From: Archegozetes longisetosus
Lineage: Eukaryota > Arthropoda > Arachnida > Sarcoptiformes > Trhypochthoniidae
DNA length: 64,000 nt
Direction of reading: 5' to 3'
NCBI GenBank assembly: GCA_018873245.2
Contig: JAEMBT020000001.1
Coordinates: forward strand, 3,596,001 to 3,660,000
The notes under the pieces are model-generated. The model was not told the DNA's origin, did not search any database, and saw only the letters and a list, made by a program, of their open reading frames with translations. Positions 12,115 to 24,888 of this stretch are shown one piece after another; the stretch's first letter is position 1, and each line of letters opens with the position of its first letter. The translations under genes and the position numbers were made by a program.

Positions 12115-13187
12115 GACACTAATAGAAGAACACAATTTATGCAGCAATAATTAGTAAAATAGGTTGCCTGGCAAGTGGCAAGCAATAGTAAAAGCGGATG
12201 GACAATAATGAGTAGTATAGGCGTTTTTTATTCGCTCATTATTACAACAGATTATTGCGACAAAGTCTCTTCTAATCAATTTAGCTTTCTTTTCTAACAC
12301 TCTCCACTGCTCTAAGCTAGCTTAATTGCTTGGTTCATCAACTATGTACTTAATTACTTGCTTTAATATAAACCCGTTTTTTTGTTTTAAGATACTTTGT
12401 TCACATTTTAGTTTCGTTTTAATCCCTCTTATGGATTAAATGCTTATTAATTAAGAACTGAGTTTTCATTTGAACTTTTGTTAAATCCGCAAAAATAACA
12501 ATCAGATTTTCAAATCATCTTCCTCATTTGACGCATCCTATTAAATAAGAAATATGATTTTTTAATTCAACTTATTTTTAAATTATTTGCAAAAGAAATG
12601 ATTATTTTTCATCAAATATAAGATCTATAAGATTATAGAAATATTTCAACATTTCTAATATCCCTCAAGCACTAAAGTTAATTGTTTATATCAGCGCTTT
12701 GGTTCACTAAATACTATGAATTTTTCACTGAAACACTGAAATATAGATTAATTGAACAGGACTTCGTTACAATAATTTCTAATCAAAATTCAAGTATAAA
12801 TATTTTGGACTTTTATCTAAATATGATAGTAAGCGACTGAAAAACGGAATTATTCAAATTATAAAGTGAACATTGAACCAAAAAATGGAATATATTGAAA
12901 CAAAAAACTCAAATCATTAGTAGTCAGACAAGTGAAATGCTATGGATTTGATTTGAAAACAAATCAGTTTCTATTAGCATAGAAAGATATGGAAGTCTTC
13001 GACTTTCTAAAATTGATCGGAATGTGATCTAACAAGAAAATTGAATAGAAATGAATCAGGTTTTGAGTAAAAAACGGGCAACACATACAAAAACACTGAG
13101 AGCATATTGAAACACGTTCAGAGCATATTCAGCGAAGAGCACACTGTGAAAAGACTAAAGACTAGAGGTTATCAACAATTCAAACCA

Positions 13188-16070
13188 ATGATGATTAAAA
13201 GTAATTTTATTAGTGAAATAAAATTGATTTTATGGGCAATTTTAATAAATCGAGTCATTACTAATATGGTAGTTAATCCCTATTTGGGATATAATAAACC
13301 TTCTCAATCTAAACTTGGTGTATATCGAAGGGCAGCCGTTTCTACTGATGCCAATCAATGTGCAGCTATTGGCAGGTCTTTTATATCCACTTTTTATTGC
13401 TTTTCATATTCAAACTAATTTTTCCTTAAGAGATATTTTGGAGTCTAACGGCAATGCAGTGGACGCGGCCATAGCTATGACCCTATGCACAGGTGTGGTA
13501 TTGCCTCATAACTCAGGCCTTGGCGGAGGATTTTTCCTTAACTTTTATAATCGGACCGCGAAAAGAGCTTATATTATTGATGCCAGAGAATTAGCACCAA
13601 AGAATTCGTATGAGAATATGTTTGGCGGAAATAGTTTATTATCGGAAGAAGGAGGACTTGCGATTGCAGGCAAGTGTCACTTTAGTTGGTTAGGTTGGGT
13701 TGGGTTAGGTTAGGCTAATACCTATTCAGATATAAATCATTTTTGTTTCTTTTAGTCCCCGGAGAACTCGCCGGTCTCGAAGAAGCCCATCGAAATTTCG
13801 GGAGTCTTCCTTGGAAGAGACTATTCGAAGGTGCCATTAATTTGGCTAAAGATGGATTTGTCGTCGGCCATCATATGCATCACGCGCTTCAAAGTAAAGA
13901 AACTATTGATTCTACCAGAAGATTTGCAGACCTAAGGTTTGAGAGTTGAAGAAATGATTGAATTTGACAGAAAGGTTTGAATTTTTAGAGATTTGTTGAC
14001 AAATAAAGAAACGGGACAAATCTATAGAGAAGGAGATATAATGAAAAGACCAGAATATGCAAAAACATTGCAAATGATCGCCGAAAATGGATCGAAAGTA
14101 TTTTATAGAGGAGAACTGACTAAACATTTGGTAACTGACATTCGTAAAAGCGGTACATAAAACTCATTAATCAAACAGTAGTAAAATAGTCAAATGGAAA
14201 GGCATTGATGATTGAAAGGATAAATTACATTAATTACAGGAGGAATAATAACATTTGATGACTTTGCTAAATATCGAGCCATTACTCGTAAACCGATGAG
14301 TATATCGATGAGAAACGGTGATACTCTTTTGGCAGCTCCACCGCCAGCCAGCGGTGGTTTACTCACACTCATCTTGAATGTTATGGATGGGTATAAAGAC
14401 TTGAATGCTGAAACTTTAGCCAATTCTCTCAATAATACAGTTACTTATTATCATCGATATATTGAAGCCCTTAAGTTTGCCTTTGCCAGAAGAACTTTAT
14501 TGGGAGATCCAGCTTATGATAATGTTCATGATGTATGTCTGCTCTAATTTCAGGCAATATGTTTATTAGTTTTTCAATATTATTTTTTAAACTTTATTTT
14601 TGAATATTTTTAAAAATATTGCTTTCTGTTCTCGCAGTTCATGAGAGATACTGTTTCAAAAGAATACGCAAGTTACATTAGAAGTAGAATAATAGATAAT
14701 AGGACATATAGTGATCCCAAATACTATGGGGCACATCAAATCGCTAAGTCAGATCACGGAACTGTTCACACCACTGTTCTTGATCAATATGGAAATGCTG
14801 TCTCTATTGGTTCTACTATTAATTTATAGTAATTTTCATTAGATCAAACTCTTTGATTTACTTTTTACAACTTATTAATTGTTTAACAGTTTTGGCAGTA
14901 AAGTCATATCACCGAAAACAGGGGTCATATTCAACAACCAAATGGCAGACTTTTCATCACCAGGTATAACATCAGCATATAGTGTTCCACCATCAAAAGC
15001 CAACAGAATAGCTGCTGGAAAGAGACCCGTATCATCAAAAAGTTCGGCGATTGTGGTCGACAATAGCGGTGATGTTAAGCTTGTGATAGGAGGAACGGGC
15101 GGCACTCAAATGATTTCAGGAATCGCTAGCGTATGTCATTGTGTCACTCATATTTTTATTTCAGTTAAAGTCGTCGATGTTAGTCAAGTGGTCTTCAAAA
15201 ATCAATAACAATTAAGCCATATTTATCTATTTGATTTTTATATTGTTTCTCAAATGTTAGATTAGGTCAGATTGGGTTAGATTATGTTAAACAGGATTTA
15301 CTCAAACCTTTCAATTATCTCAAAAGTACAATTAAAACAAATGTATAATTATTTAGTTGTTCAAAACTTGATCCTTCTATAAACTTATTTCTACTTACCA
15401 CAACTGTTTATCAAAACAAGGTTAACTATTTATCACACGATTAGCCGAAAACTTATCTATTTCTGCATTATTTTTATTAGACTCGTCCATCATATGAATA
15501 GTTGATTAAATATTATTATTTATGTTTATATCATAACAAGAAATGATTGTCTAATTTCTCAGACTATAATGCGTGCACTTTGGTTGGAAGATAACATCAA
15601 AGATGCGATCGATGCCCCTAGAATTCATCACCAACTATTTCCTAATGTCATTATGCACGAACATACCTTTCCTCAGGTGAATAACTAATTTTTTCTTTTC
15701 TCATAACTTACTTAATCTCATTACCATCGCTTGAAAGCACTTTATCTTTCGATTGGCTTTCAACCATTTTATCTTTCGATGGCTTTCAACCATTTTATAT
15801 TACAATCTGTTTGTTTATCAGTCGCTCTAATTTTAATCTTAAAACATTTGTCCTAATAACCAATAGGAAATTCTTCGAAATCTAAGAAGTTTGGGTCACA
15901 GAACGATAAGAATGGAAGGAATAGAAAGAAGAGATTTTGATCCAAAAGAATCGATAACATTAGACGCACGTTTGACAGGATCGATAACATTAGGAGTAAT
16001 GAGAGAAGACGATGGACTATTATATGCTAATTCAGATGCCCGTAAAGGAGGCACAGTAGATGGCTTCTAG
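13188..16070 (+). CDS. GGT: gamma-glutamyltransferase (glutathione hydrolase), 9 exons, 604 aa
   Basis: Cleaves the gamma-glutamyl bond of extracellular glutathione and transfers or hydrolyses the glutamyl group; the family is made as a proenzyme that cuts itself into two subunits. Exons: 13188-13375, 13431-13669, 13756-13936, 13989-14152, 14240-14532, 14638-14828, 14890-15130, 15563-15676, 15867-16070; these join in frame to 605 codons. An N-terminal hydrophobic stretch (about residues 11-29) fits the signal anchor of a type II membrane protein. Seen in the translation: NGNAVDAAIA; DARE with Arg115; AVPGE; the autocleavage and nucleophile Thr397 in SDHGTVHT; STINLYFG; FNNQMADFSSP with Asp439; SS at 467-468; GTGGTQ with Gly489-Gly490. 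All catalytic positions I know in human GGT1 have a counterpart. The ATG at 13188 (or the next codon) is chosen because the frame upstream has only TTG; a further 5' exon is possible. Intron 2 uses a GC donor. AATAAA signals lie at 16116 and 16136. Confidence 0.93.
13670..13755 (+). other. GC-AG intron in GGT containing TTAGG-like repeat
   Basis: The donor is cag|gcaagt and the acceptor tttcttttag. This junction restores the invariant AVPGE of the family. A shifted GT donor four bases downstream would also stay in frame but would replace that motif with AGKFPGE. The 86-bp intron contains a ttaggttgggttgggttagg tract. Confidence 0.8.
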
Positions 16071-16115
16071 TTTTATTAATTATTAATTATTTCATATTTA
16101 TTTATTCATCTATTT

Positions 16116-16141
16116 AATAAATAATTCTTATATTTAATAAA
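16116..16141 (+). terminator. polyadenylation signals of GGT
   Basis: Two AATAAA hexamers, at 16116-16121 and 16136-16141, lie 46 and 66 bases after the GGT stop codon in T-rich sequence. Confidence 0.6.
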
Positions 16142-16667
16142 TTTATTTCTACTTTTTATATATACACTCAATTCAATTATTAATTAGTTCTGTCATTTCT
16201 GTCATTTCTATGTGTTTTCAAACAGAAGTAAACATATTAATAAATAATTATCTAATTTATATTACGCTAAAAAGATATCTCTATTATAGTCAATTTGAAT
16301 AGAGTTGCAATCAAATTGAAAATTAGCAAACTTATAAAATCTTTAAAATACAGTTACCTTTCAGGTTGTAGAGGGCTCTAGTTTGCTCAAAAATAGACTC
16401 CATTTCTATAAAACTTAAGCTTAACTTAGGCTCAATTTAGACTGAACTCCGGCTCAACTTATACTGAACTATAACAGAGGAGAGAAGCTAGAGATAAATA
16501 AATTTGTAATAAAGAATAGTAGTTGTGATCAAGTTTTATTAAATTGCAGCCATCAATGGAAGAGCTCTAGAATTTTTATTTCTTACTCTTACAAACTGAA
16601 TCCATTTGGCTGAATAGCAAATATATTATATGAACACATTTGAATATATAATAATATAAATAGAATT

Positions 16668-16675
16668 TCTCTCTT

Positions 16676-16738
<63 letters not shown>

Positions 16739-16796
16739 TTCTCTCTCCCTTTCTCTCTCTCCCTCCCTTTCTCTCTTTCTCTCTTTCTCTCTTACG
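16668..16796. repeat. (CT)n microsatellite with CT-rich tail
   Basis: Pure CT at 16681-16737 is followed by ctccctttctctctt-type sequence to about 16796. On the minus strand it produces a false Arg-Glu repeat protein. Confidence 0.95.
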
Positions 16797-17117
16797 TGTG
16801 CAAAATCTCTTTAAGAATTTGCTAAAGAATCTCTCCAAGAATTTTAGGAAAAATGCCTGTGAAGAGAAAAATATATGTAAAAAAATATTTTATTGAGTAC
16901 AAATTGGATTGGCGCATATTTTTAAGGCTGGAGGCTTTAGTTTTATAATTAAAGTATTTTGCATGCTTTCGTGCTATCATAAATCAATTGATTTCTCCCA
17001 AAATTACCGTAAAACTCGTGAACTTTTCTAAATTTTTAAGTCGTTTTAGTCCCAGTTATTCTCTTGGCTCATATAAGAAGATTACTTTTTAGATGAAAAT
17101 TTTTGTTACCTTATTGT

Positions 17118-17149
17118 ACTAAATCTAATATTAAAATATTAGATTTAGT
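17118..17149. repeat. perfect 32-bp palindrome
   Basis: A 15-base arm, actaaatctaatatt, is followed after two bases by its exact reverse complement. It could form a cruciform or an RNA hairpin. It lies 20 bases upstream of a (GA)n tract. Confidence 0.9.
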
Positions 17150-17166
17150 AGTAAATAATAAAGTTG

Positions 17167-17169
<3 letters not shown>

Positions 17170-17209
<40 letters not shown>
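17170..17209. repeat. (GA)n microsatellite
   Basis: Twenty uninterrupted AG units. Confidence 0.95.
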
Positions 17210-17213
<4 letters not shown>

Positions 17214-18159
17214 AGCCACTAAGAGAGACAAATAAAGTAGACATAAGTGTAATAAAAGAAGAGCAAATAGTGAATGTATAACTAAATTATGTAAATATAG
17301 TGATTTGTGTCAGTGCAATTGCGGTGCTATCAAACAAGCAACATATCTATTAGGATAATCATAAGTGTCACTATTTTCTCATATCTACTCTCAATCCTAT
17401 TCGTCTGATTCTTCGTACCACAATGTTCTCTCTTCTTTTTAATAATTAATTACTTAAATCTTATATTGACCAAAGCGGTGGGAACTCAATCTGTTTTCAG
17501 TTTGCTTTTATGTAGCCTTCAATTTGTATTTACGTAGCTGTGAGTTCGGTTTACGTAGCTGTGAGTTCGGTTTTATGTAGCTTTCACTTCGGCTTTATGC
17601 AACTTTTGGAATTTTAATGAGATGTTTAGTCCCAGACTCTTGACAGTTGTTCATCTTAAGGATTCAGATTACAACTTTTCAATGTTTAAAAGCAAGATTT
17701 TAATTAGAATTATAAATTGCAAGATAGATAGTCAGTTGGAAATTGAAATTTTCTAAGTTTTCCATATAATCAGCATAAGTTTTGATAAGTAAGTCAATTT
17801 AGATTTCCAGTCACATCAAAATTATATAACAGTTAGAAATCTGAATCTGTAGACAATTTTTCTATCAATTATTAAATACGTCAAATAGAATCTTCAGTTC
17901 AAGTTTGATCTGGAAATGTAAGGTCACTGGGGATGAAACTTAAAGCTTATATGTCGGCAAATCCAAGCTTTATAAAGAGCATAACAAATTAGAAGCACTA
18001 CTTCAAAATTGAATAACTTTAACAACTATTTGTAAAACAATTTTAAAATACTAATTCCTCTTATATCATGCATATATCTCATGCATATACCTCATGCATA
18101 TATCTCATGCATCTATCTCATACACCTATCAAAATTTGATTACTAATAAGCCTTTGCGA

Positions 18160-18352
18160 TACTCTTCCTAACTTATCAATTAGTCTTAGCAACAAGAAAA
18201 TACCCGTTGCTATGCTAACCTTTGCGTCTATATTTTGCTCAGTTCGACTTTAGATACGCTTTGATGAATATACTGAATATTGAAAAAGTTTATTAACACC
18301 TTCAAAATGACGATCTAACGGAAAGCATACTATCATACTACTTAGTTGATAT
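18160..18352 (-). mobile_element. TA-flanked ~230-bp MITE family, degenerate copy
   Basis: Carries the family landmarks in reverse orientation: aacttatcaattagtcttag, then gcaacaagaaaatacccgtt, then acgatctaac. Its right end is eroded. It shares an 18-base word with 27693-27710. Confidence 0.6.
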
Positions 18353-18705
18353 ATTTAAATGAAGGGATGGTTCAAATCTAACAGAGACTTATTAGACGTG
18401 ACCAAAAATGTGACGTATTTCATATTAAATAAATAGTTTCACGGTTTAATACTTGTAAGTTTATCAACAGTAGGGATGGTTATGACTATAAATATTTCAT
18501 GTTTTTATTCACTATACGGTTATTAATCTAAATTAAGTTCAAATGGTTTAACTATTGCTACAAATATTTGAATCACTTTTTTCACGCAGTTATATACCAA
18601 ATGATCTCTATGACTCACAAGTAAATCTTGCAAAATACGATCCACTGAATGTCTCCTCGTCTAATATTCATACTCTTTCTAAATCCCCTCTCCTCTGTAG
18701 ACATA

Positions 18706-18935
18706 CACTCTTCGAGTTTGTAATCTGTGATAGCAACTAGAGGTCATGAGTTGTGGTCACGTGGTTTTCATCAGATTATGATATGCTGAGATATTAAGAA
18801 GCATATAGAATATTCGATATAATTAAAATAAATCTAAAATCAAATATAGCAAAAAAGTTAATGCGCATAGCAGGTAAATGGACATAGGAAGAGTCCTTTT
18901 CTCATTGCTACGATGGATGAATAAGTTTTGAACAG
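18706..18935 (+). mobile_element. TA-flanked ~230-bp MITE, copy
   Basis: Begins CACTC after a TA dinucleotide and runs through gtaatctgtgatagcaac, ttttcatcagattatgatat and aatcaaatatagcaa. The right end is the imperfect reverse complement of the left end and is followed by TA. No coding capacity. Confidence 0.75.
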
Positions 18936-21654
18936 TACATAATTTTGTGTACATCATCCCAAAAGTGCGATTCGAAATAGAGTCTATATCTTCTTATGGT
19001 TACTGCTACGGAAAACTACTTTCAAAGGTATGAGGCTAGAGATTAGAAAATATTACTTTTTAATAATAAATGGCATAAGTTATAAATAGAAAAATATAGA
19101 AAAACATAGAAAAACATAGAAATAACTCTGGAAAAACTATACAAATTAACTATAGACCAGTGCAGACACTTTTCAAACTAAAACATTTAAATTTATGAAT
19201 CAATTAAAATAACATAAAACACATATTTGAATAATTATTTGTTAGATTATTTTGTCGGTCAGTCAAATAATTAATCAAACGATAGGTTTGAGGAACAAGT
19301 TATCGAGACCTTAAGAAGAGCTTAAGAAGAGATGGATAGAAGTATGAAATAAAACTAAAACTTGTTATATGAAGAGCATATAAAGCAAAAAATCATTTAT
19401 AATTAATCAGTTTGTTACTAAAGTCAATTATATGGAGATATATGAGAACTTGTATTGTAAACTTTATCTACTCTATCAGAACATCCACTTATAGTCAGTT
19501 TGTCTATGTATAATCCAATCAATAATTAATTATTTTTGTTAACAGTCATCACTTTCATGTCAACATTTGTGCCTGTCTTACAGCTAGTCTTTTCGTCAAC
19601 AATTCAACAATTTTCACGTTTTGTATTAATAATGAATTAGTTATTTCTAGATTATAATACCAAATCAAACTCTATTGAGATTTTAACAAACAGCTCAACT
19701 TATGATTATTTAGACATAACCGATGAAGAGAACTTCAAACATGTTGACATATACCTCAAAGTTGAAACACGTTTCTGGCATATTTTAATAGCTTTTCTGA
19801 GAAGGCTATTCACTTATACTGTCTATTTCAAACTTATTCAATTTGATAAAATAAATATTTGTGCCTTTTTTTCTATGCCAGATATAAACACAAATTTTTC
19901 CATAAAAATCAAGTAAATAAATAAATCAAACTTGTCTTTAGTCCATTTCTATACTCTCTTATCCAATCCAGAAAATGACATAACTAAGAGCTGAACAGAA
20001 ATTACTATCAATTATGTGAACAATGCAAACAAATTTCAACTAAATATTCTAACTGTTAAAACATGTGTTTAGTGTATATATTTGAGTAGTGTTTCAAAGT
20101 TAACATCAATATTGATGAGAAAGATGAGTTAGAAATAGGAAATGCTAAGTGAGAATATATGTTATTGTGATGTGGAGCAGAAGTAGGTTCAAAAGTAGGC
20201 TCAAAAGTAGACCCAAAAGTAGACCCAAAAGTAGACTCAAAAGTAGACCCAATGGTATGTCATTTAGATTTAGATAAAGGAAAATATGCAGAAAATTGTT
20301 CCTACCATACAAACAGTCTTTAACTGTTTATGGTGAGAATTTATTTTGAGCAAGATTTATTGCTTTAATATTAAAGTAATGGTAGTTTTAATCGTACTTT
20401 TTCAGGCGAATAATATATTCAACTATAAGTCAATTGTTATATATTGTTCTTATGCTTTATTGATATTAAGATGTGATTAAAGTCTGTTTTTTCTCTCTAA
20501 TTGCAAGCATGATGAGTTTATCTTTTTTTTGTTATATAAGCTAAATATTTCTCATTCCTTAAATCGTTTAAGTCATACTGATAGAGACTAACATTAATAA
20601 CTAGTTTTTTTATATAACTTATGCTATTCTCTACTCCTAATCGTATTACTTTGAATATTTTGTATATACATTTGAATTATTTAAACTATTGTCTTATATT
20701 AATAGAACAAACTTTATAAACAATTTAATGCTCTTAATAAATAAAATAAAAACATTATAGATAACGATCCAATAATTGAGATTGTCTTCACTATGAAAGT
20801 AGTACTATTAGCATATCATGTTTTAGCATGGTAAAATGATAGCTCTAACTGTGATCTGGTATTATTTAGTTTATTATTGAATAAAACTCATACCGATCTC
20901 TATATTTTTGGCATTCCAATCATATTTTTCTAATTGATCTCATTTTCACTCAGCACAACTTAATCAATGCATGATGAAAACTGAAAAATCCTGTTTTCAA
21001 TCAAACTCAACTTAAATTATTCAGCTTGATATCTATTCAGCTTTTAGGTTGAAACTTGAAATAAAAGTTCATTCAAATAAAAGTTCATTCGCAATCTTCT
21101 CTATCAATATATCGACTATTTTGTCTGTTTAAATGTAAACTCGTGTCTGAATCATGAAAACCTAACTAATTATTCAAACATTTTCAGATGAATTTCGGCT
21201 TTTATTTAAAGGTAAGCCAAGTTCAATTAAAGCATTTGTTTATTGAAGAGCTCATGAAATTTGATTTGGATTTCAAATAGTCCATATATTTTGGTTGAGT
21301 TTTTGCTAATTTCCACATAATATAAATCAAATATATTACCTATGCTTTTGCGCACAAATTCATAAAATATATAAAGAACTCGAAATCCAAATCAAATACC
21401 GTCAGCTATTCAATGAACAAATAAGTTTAATTGAATTCGGCAAAAGTATTGATATTACATTAGGTAATGTATTTGATTTGCATTGTATGCAAATTAGCAA
21501 AAAGTTCAAATGTAAATAGAATTCAAATCGATAGAAAGCTTGATAGAAGCTTTAGCCAGTATTTTACAATTTATAAGAGTAATCAAATGCATTTAAGATG
21601 ATCACAAGATGTCATTTGATAAATGAGTAATATGTTTTAAATAGATAAATTCAT

Positions 21655-21775
21655 ACATGGAATCATATGCAGAATTATATGCAGAATTATATGCAGAATC
21701 ATATGCAGAATCACATCCAGAATCATATGTAGAATCATATACAGAATCATATACAAATCATACCCAGAATCATAC
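21655..21775. repeat. 12-bp minisatellite
   Basis: About nine copies of agaatcatatgc with drift. Confidence 0.9.
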
Positions 21776-22570
21776 AATTGATATATAGAATGAGAAACTA
21801 ATATGATTCTAACAAATGCATGAATAATTCATTATTTTTCATATAAGTTTCTGTCAGAAGCAAAAACGTTTGACTAATCTATCGATTCCTCTTTATTACA
21901 TAATAAGCTTATTGGTAAGACTCTATAATCCAATAGAAAGGTTGACCTTATTCTTAAGTTTGAAAGATTGTCAGTAATGTTATTTAGAAATGTATTTTAA
22001 CTTTATATAAAAAGATGCAATGAAATAAGTATTGAAACTGAATGAGAGATAATTTTATTAAGAGACATATGGAGTAACTAATGAAGTAAATCTGGTGGCT
22101 GTTTAACCTATTTTTAAAGCATTCAATGCCTTTTTCTGCTACTATGACAACATTATTCTTTCATCTTCAAAGATATGTCAATGATTGAAAACATTTTCTT
22201 TACAAATATTTTTATACTTTTTACTCAAATATTTACGAAAAATATAAGTCAAGTTTGATAGTAAACAGAATTTCTCAGAATAGTCACACAACAGTAAACA
22301 GAATGTTCACGGAATATTCACAGAATATTCACTGAACACTAAACAGAATATCCACAGAATAGCAAACAGAATAAGATGTTGTTTATAGAGAAAAGCATAA
22401 AACATTTATAACAATAAGTTTGTTGTAAAAAAGCGATTGTAAGAGAAGTAAGAAAAAGCATAATTTGCTATATGGTAGCAGAAATAGAAACATTAGGTTT
22501 GTATTTGTATTTCTTACTACTTAAAAATAGATTTTTATTGACTGAAATGGTGACTCACAGGTATATATAT

Positions 22571-22597
22571 AAGTGATCACAGGTATGTATATATATA

Positions 22598-22650
<53 letters not shown>

Positions 22651-22656
22651 TCACTT
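22571..22656. repeat. (TG)n tract bracketed by a 10-bp inverted repeat
   Basis: The tract of about 23 GT units at 22603-22649, preceded by (TA)n, lies between aagtgatcac (22571-22580) and its exact reverse complement gtgatcactt (22647-22656). Confidence 0.9.
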
Positions 22657-24109
22657 CAATAGCGATCAATAATAGAAAAGCTAATTAGCAAAGCATTAAA
22701 ATAATGATTGTTAGATAATTATATTTATTTAATACTCTCATTGTTAACTACAATGAACATCTAATTAAATTATGAATGATAATTTATAGCTAAATTAATC
22801 TAATATTAATATGTCTATATAATTAACTTTGCTTTCAATTGTTATAAGTATTCTTATAAATGTATAGCTTTTTATATACAGCAATTAGTCGTTATTTTAA
22901 TATTTTCAAACAATATATTGTTTTATGTTATTGTAATTATAAGAAACGCTCAAAGTGATCAATCCTTTAAGTAGTAAGATTATAGTTAATCTCTTACTAA
23001 TTGAAGAGAAGTATGAGGAAATCACATAGGTATTAGTAATAGAAACATGTATTGATAACAAAAATTCTAACAGAATTTGGATGCATTAAAAACAGAATTT
23101 AAAGGCATTAAAAACAGAATTTGAAGGCATTACTAACATAAAACGGGCAATATATTTAAGTTATAGTAATAGAAGTAGTAAACGAAATAGTATCGATTAG
23201 AATTTAAGTGATTAAATGTTTGGAAGGCAAATGTAGCCTTAGATTCAAACTTCATTCATAAGGGATTGTCAACAGTAGACTAACATTGAAATGAAACTTT
23301 TATCCAATCAATATTTCTGCTGATTTTCCTTCTCAATTCTCTTAGTTTTTACTGAGGAGTACCAATGTAATATTGGAAAGAGACTTGAATTTTCTTTGCC
23401 AACACTTTTACGCTTTGAGACAAACAAAGCAAATCACGACAAAACGTTATAAAAACTAAATTTCTTTACGCCTTTCTCTCAATTGAATACTTACTCTCAC
23501 TGTTCAATGATTTAAGAGAAAAGTTTGTCATCAAAATATTTCAAACAAGTAGAACATTTGAAAGGGAAAATTTGAAAACAAAAAAGAGATTTAAAACGAA
23601 AAAAAGAAGTTTAAAACGAAAAAATTGAACAGAAAAAGTGATAGAGGAATACATAATAAACATTAAAAATAAAGTTATAATATTGAAAGCGTTATATATT
23701 CATAGAAAAGATAAAAAAGAAATAATAATAATAATAAAAATAAGAAAACAAAAGTCAAATCTCATAAAATCTTATTTATAGCGATTAATCTTGATTTCTA
23801 CAGTGTTTTTGTTAATCTGATGTTGATTTCCTGTAGATATTTAGCTCAAAGCTTTCAACCTACAAAATAGTAGTAATAGTTCTACTCTCCATCATTTGAC
23901 TCCATTTGGGGACATGAAATCTTCGACCGTAACCGTTTCTCAATTTCCTAACCGAATACACTTTTCAATTTGTGGTCATTCTCATTCTCAGCTAAGACCT
24001 CATCCAAGACCTCATCCAAAACCTCATTTGGGAGTTGTGCACTATTTTCTCTAGATTTCCAACATAAAGAATAAAATCTACTTTTTGTAACTTTCATCAC
24101 ATCTTGGAG

Positions 24110-24310
24110 CTGCATTTTTTTCATCAGATTCTACATCACGCTCTCTACAGAATTTGTACTACACTCTCCAGCAGAATCTGCATCATGCTCTCGGCAGAGT
24201 CTGCATCCTACTCTCCAGAAGAATCTACATCATACTCGCCAGCAGAATCTACATCATACTCTCCACCACACTCTCCACTACACTCTCCATCACACTCTCC
24301 ATCTCCTTTA
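24110..24310. repeat. ~22-bp degenerate minisatellite
   Basis: Seven to nine copies of a unit like agaatctacatcatactctc, shortening at the right to cactctccatcacactctcc. Open in two forward frames only because of the repeat. Confidence 0.85.
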
Positions 24311-24823
24311 CTCTTTTTCAAACTAGCTTAACATTTGTCAGACTCAATAGTGTGTAACAAATGATTGACATTATTTCGATTGGTCAAAGAGTAGAAATAT
24401 TATAAAATACATGTCTCTAACATTTTACTGATTCAATGGATTTTGAGTCAAGAATCGAAGTTTCTCTTAAACGATGAATGATTATTCATATGAATGATCA
24501 GTTGAGTTATTCATCCCAAGTGTCCCTAAAAAACGGGCACTTTTTCTACCACTTCTTCTACTACTTGGCCATCAATTTTTGCTCAATCGATGATTTATTA
24601 GGTATTCATGAATGGAAGAAATATATAAAAGTTATATAAAACGTATTATATAGGATGAAAAGTAACTTAAATTAACTTTATTATTATGTCTATATTTGAG
24701 ATAACATAATAGCCTTAATCTGTAATGAATACATAAATCATTAGAATCACTGCTGTAAATAATTTCAACTAATCCTTAAAACAGATTCATTAAGACTACT
24801 CTATCGTTGACGTTATCATTAAT

Positions 24824-24825
<2 letters not shown>

Positions 24826-24885
<60 letters not shown>
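24826..24885. repeat. (CT)n microsatellite
   Basis: About thirty uninterrupted CT units. Confidence 0.95.

Positions 24886-24888
<3 letters not shown>

Larger units (their letters stand above)
4645..13187. other. intergenic, repeats and one MITE
   Basis: No gene is supported. The stretch holds minisatellites at 4983-5075, 6070-6160, 7751-7845, 9060-9145, 9432-9462, 9901-10007, 10510-10625 and 11735-11795, a pogo-like element at about 6710-6865 and a (GA)n tract at 12073-12112. The last ~1 kb before GGT is plain AT-rich sequence in which I see no clear promoter motif. Confidence 0.55.

Noticed and set aside
13107-13187. An upstream extension of the GGT reading frame to 13107
   Set aside because: The first codon there is TTG, not ATG; the first ATG in frame is at 13188 and gives a short tail before the hydrophobic anchor.
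14190-15105. Minus-strand open frames opposite GGT exons 5 and 7
   Set aside because: Shadows of the GGT coding exons; they have no family resemblance.
16626-16838. Arg-Glu repeat protein on the minus strand
   Set aside because: It is the (CT)n microsatellite read as protein.
24104-24357. Ser/Tyr/Pro-rich and Thr/Leu-rich proteins
   Set aside because: Both come from one degenerate 22-bp tandem array in different frames.
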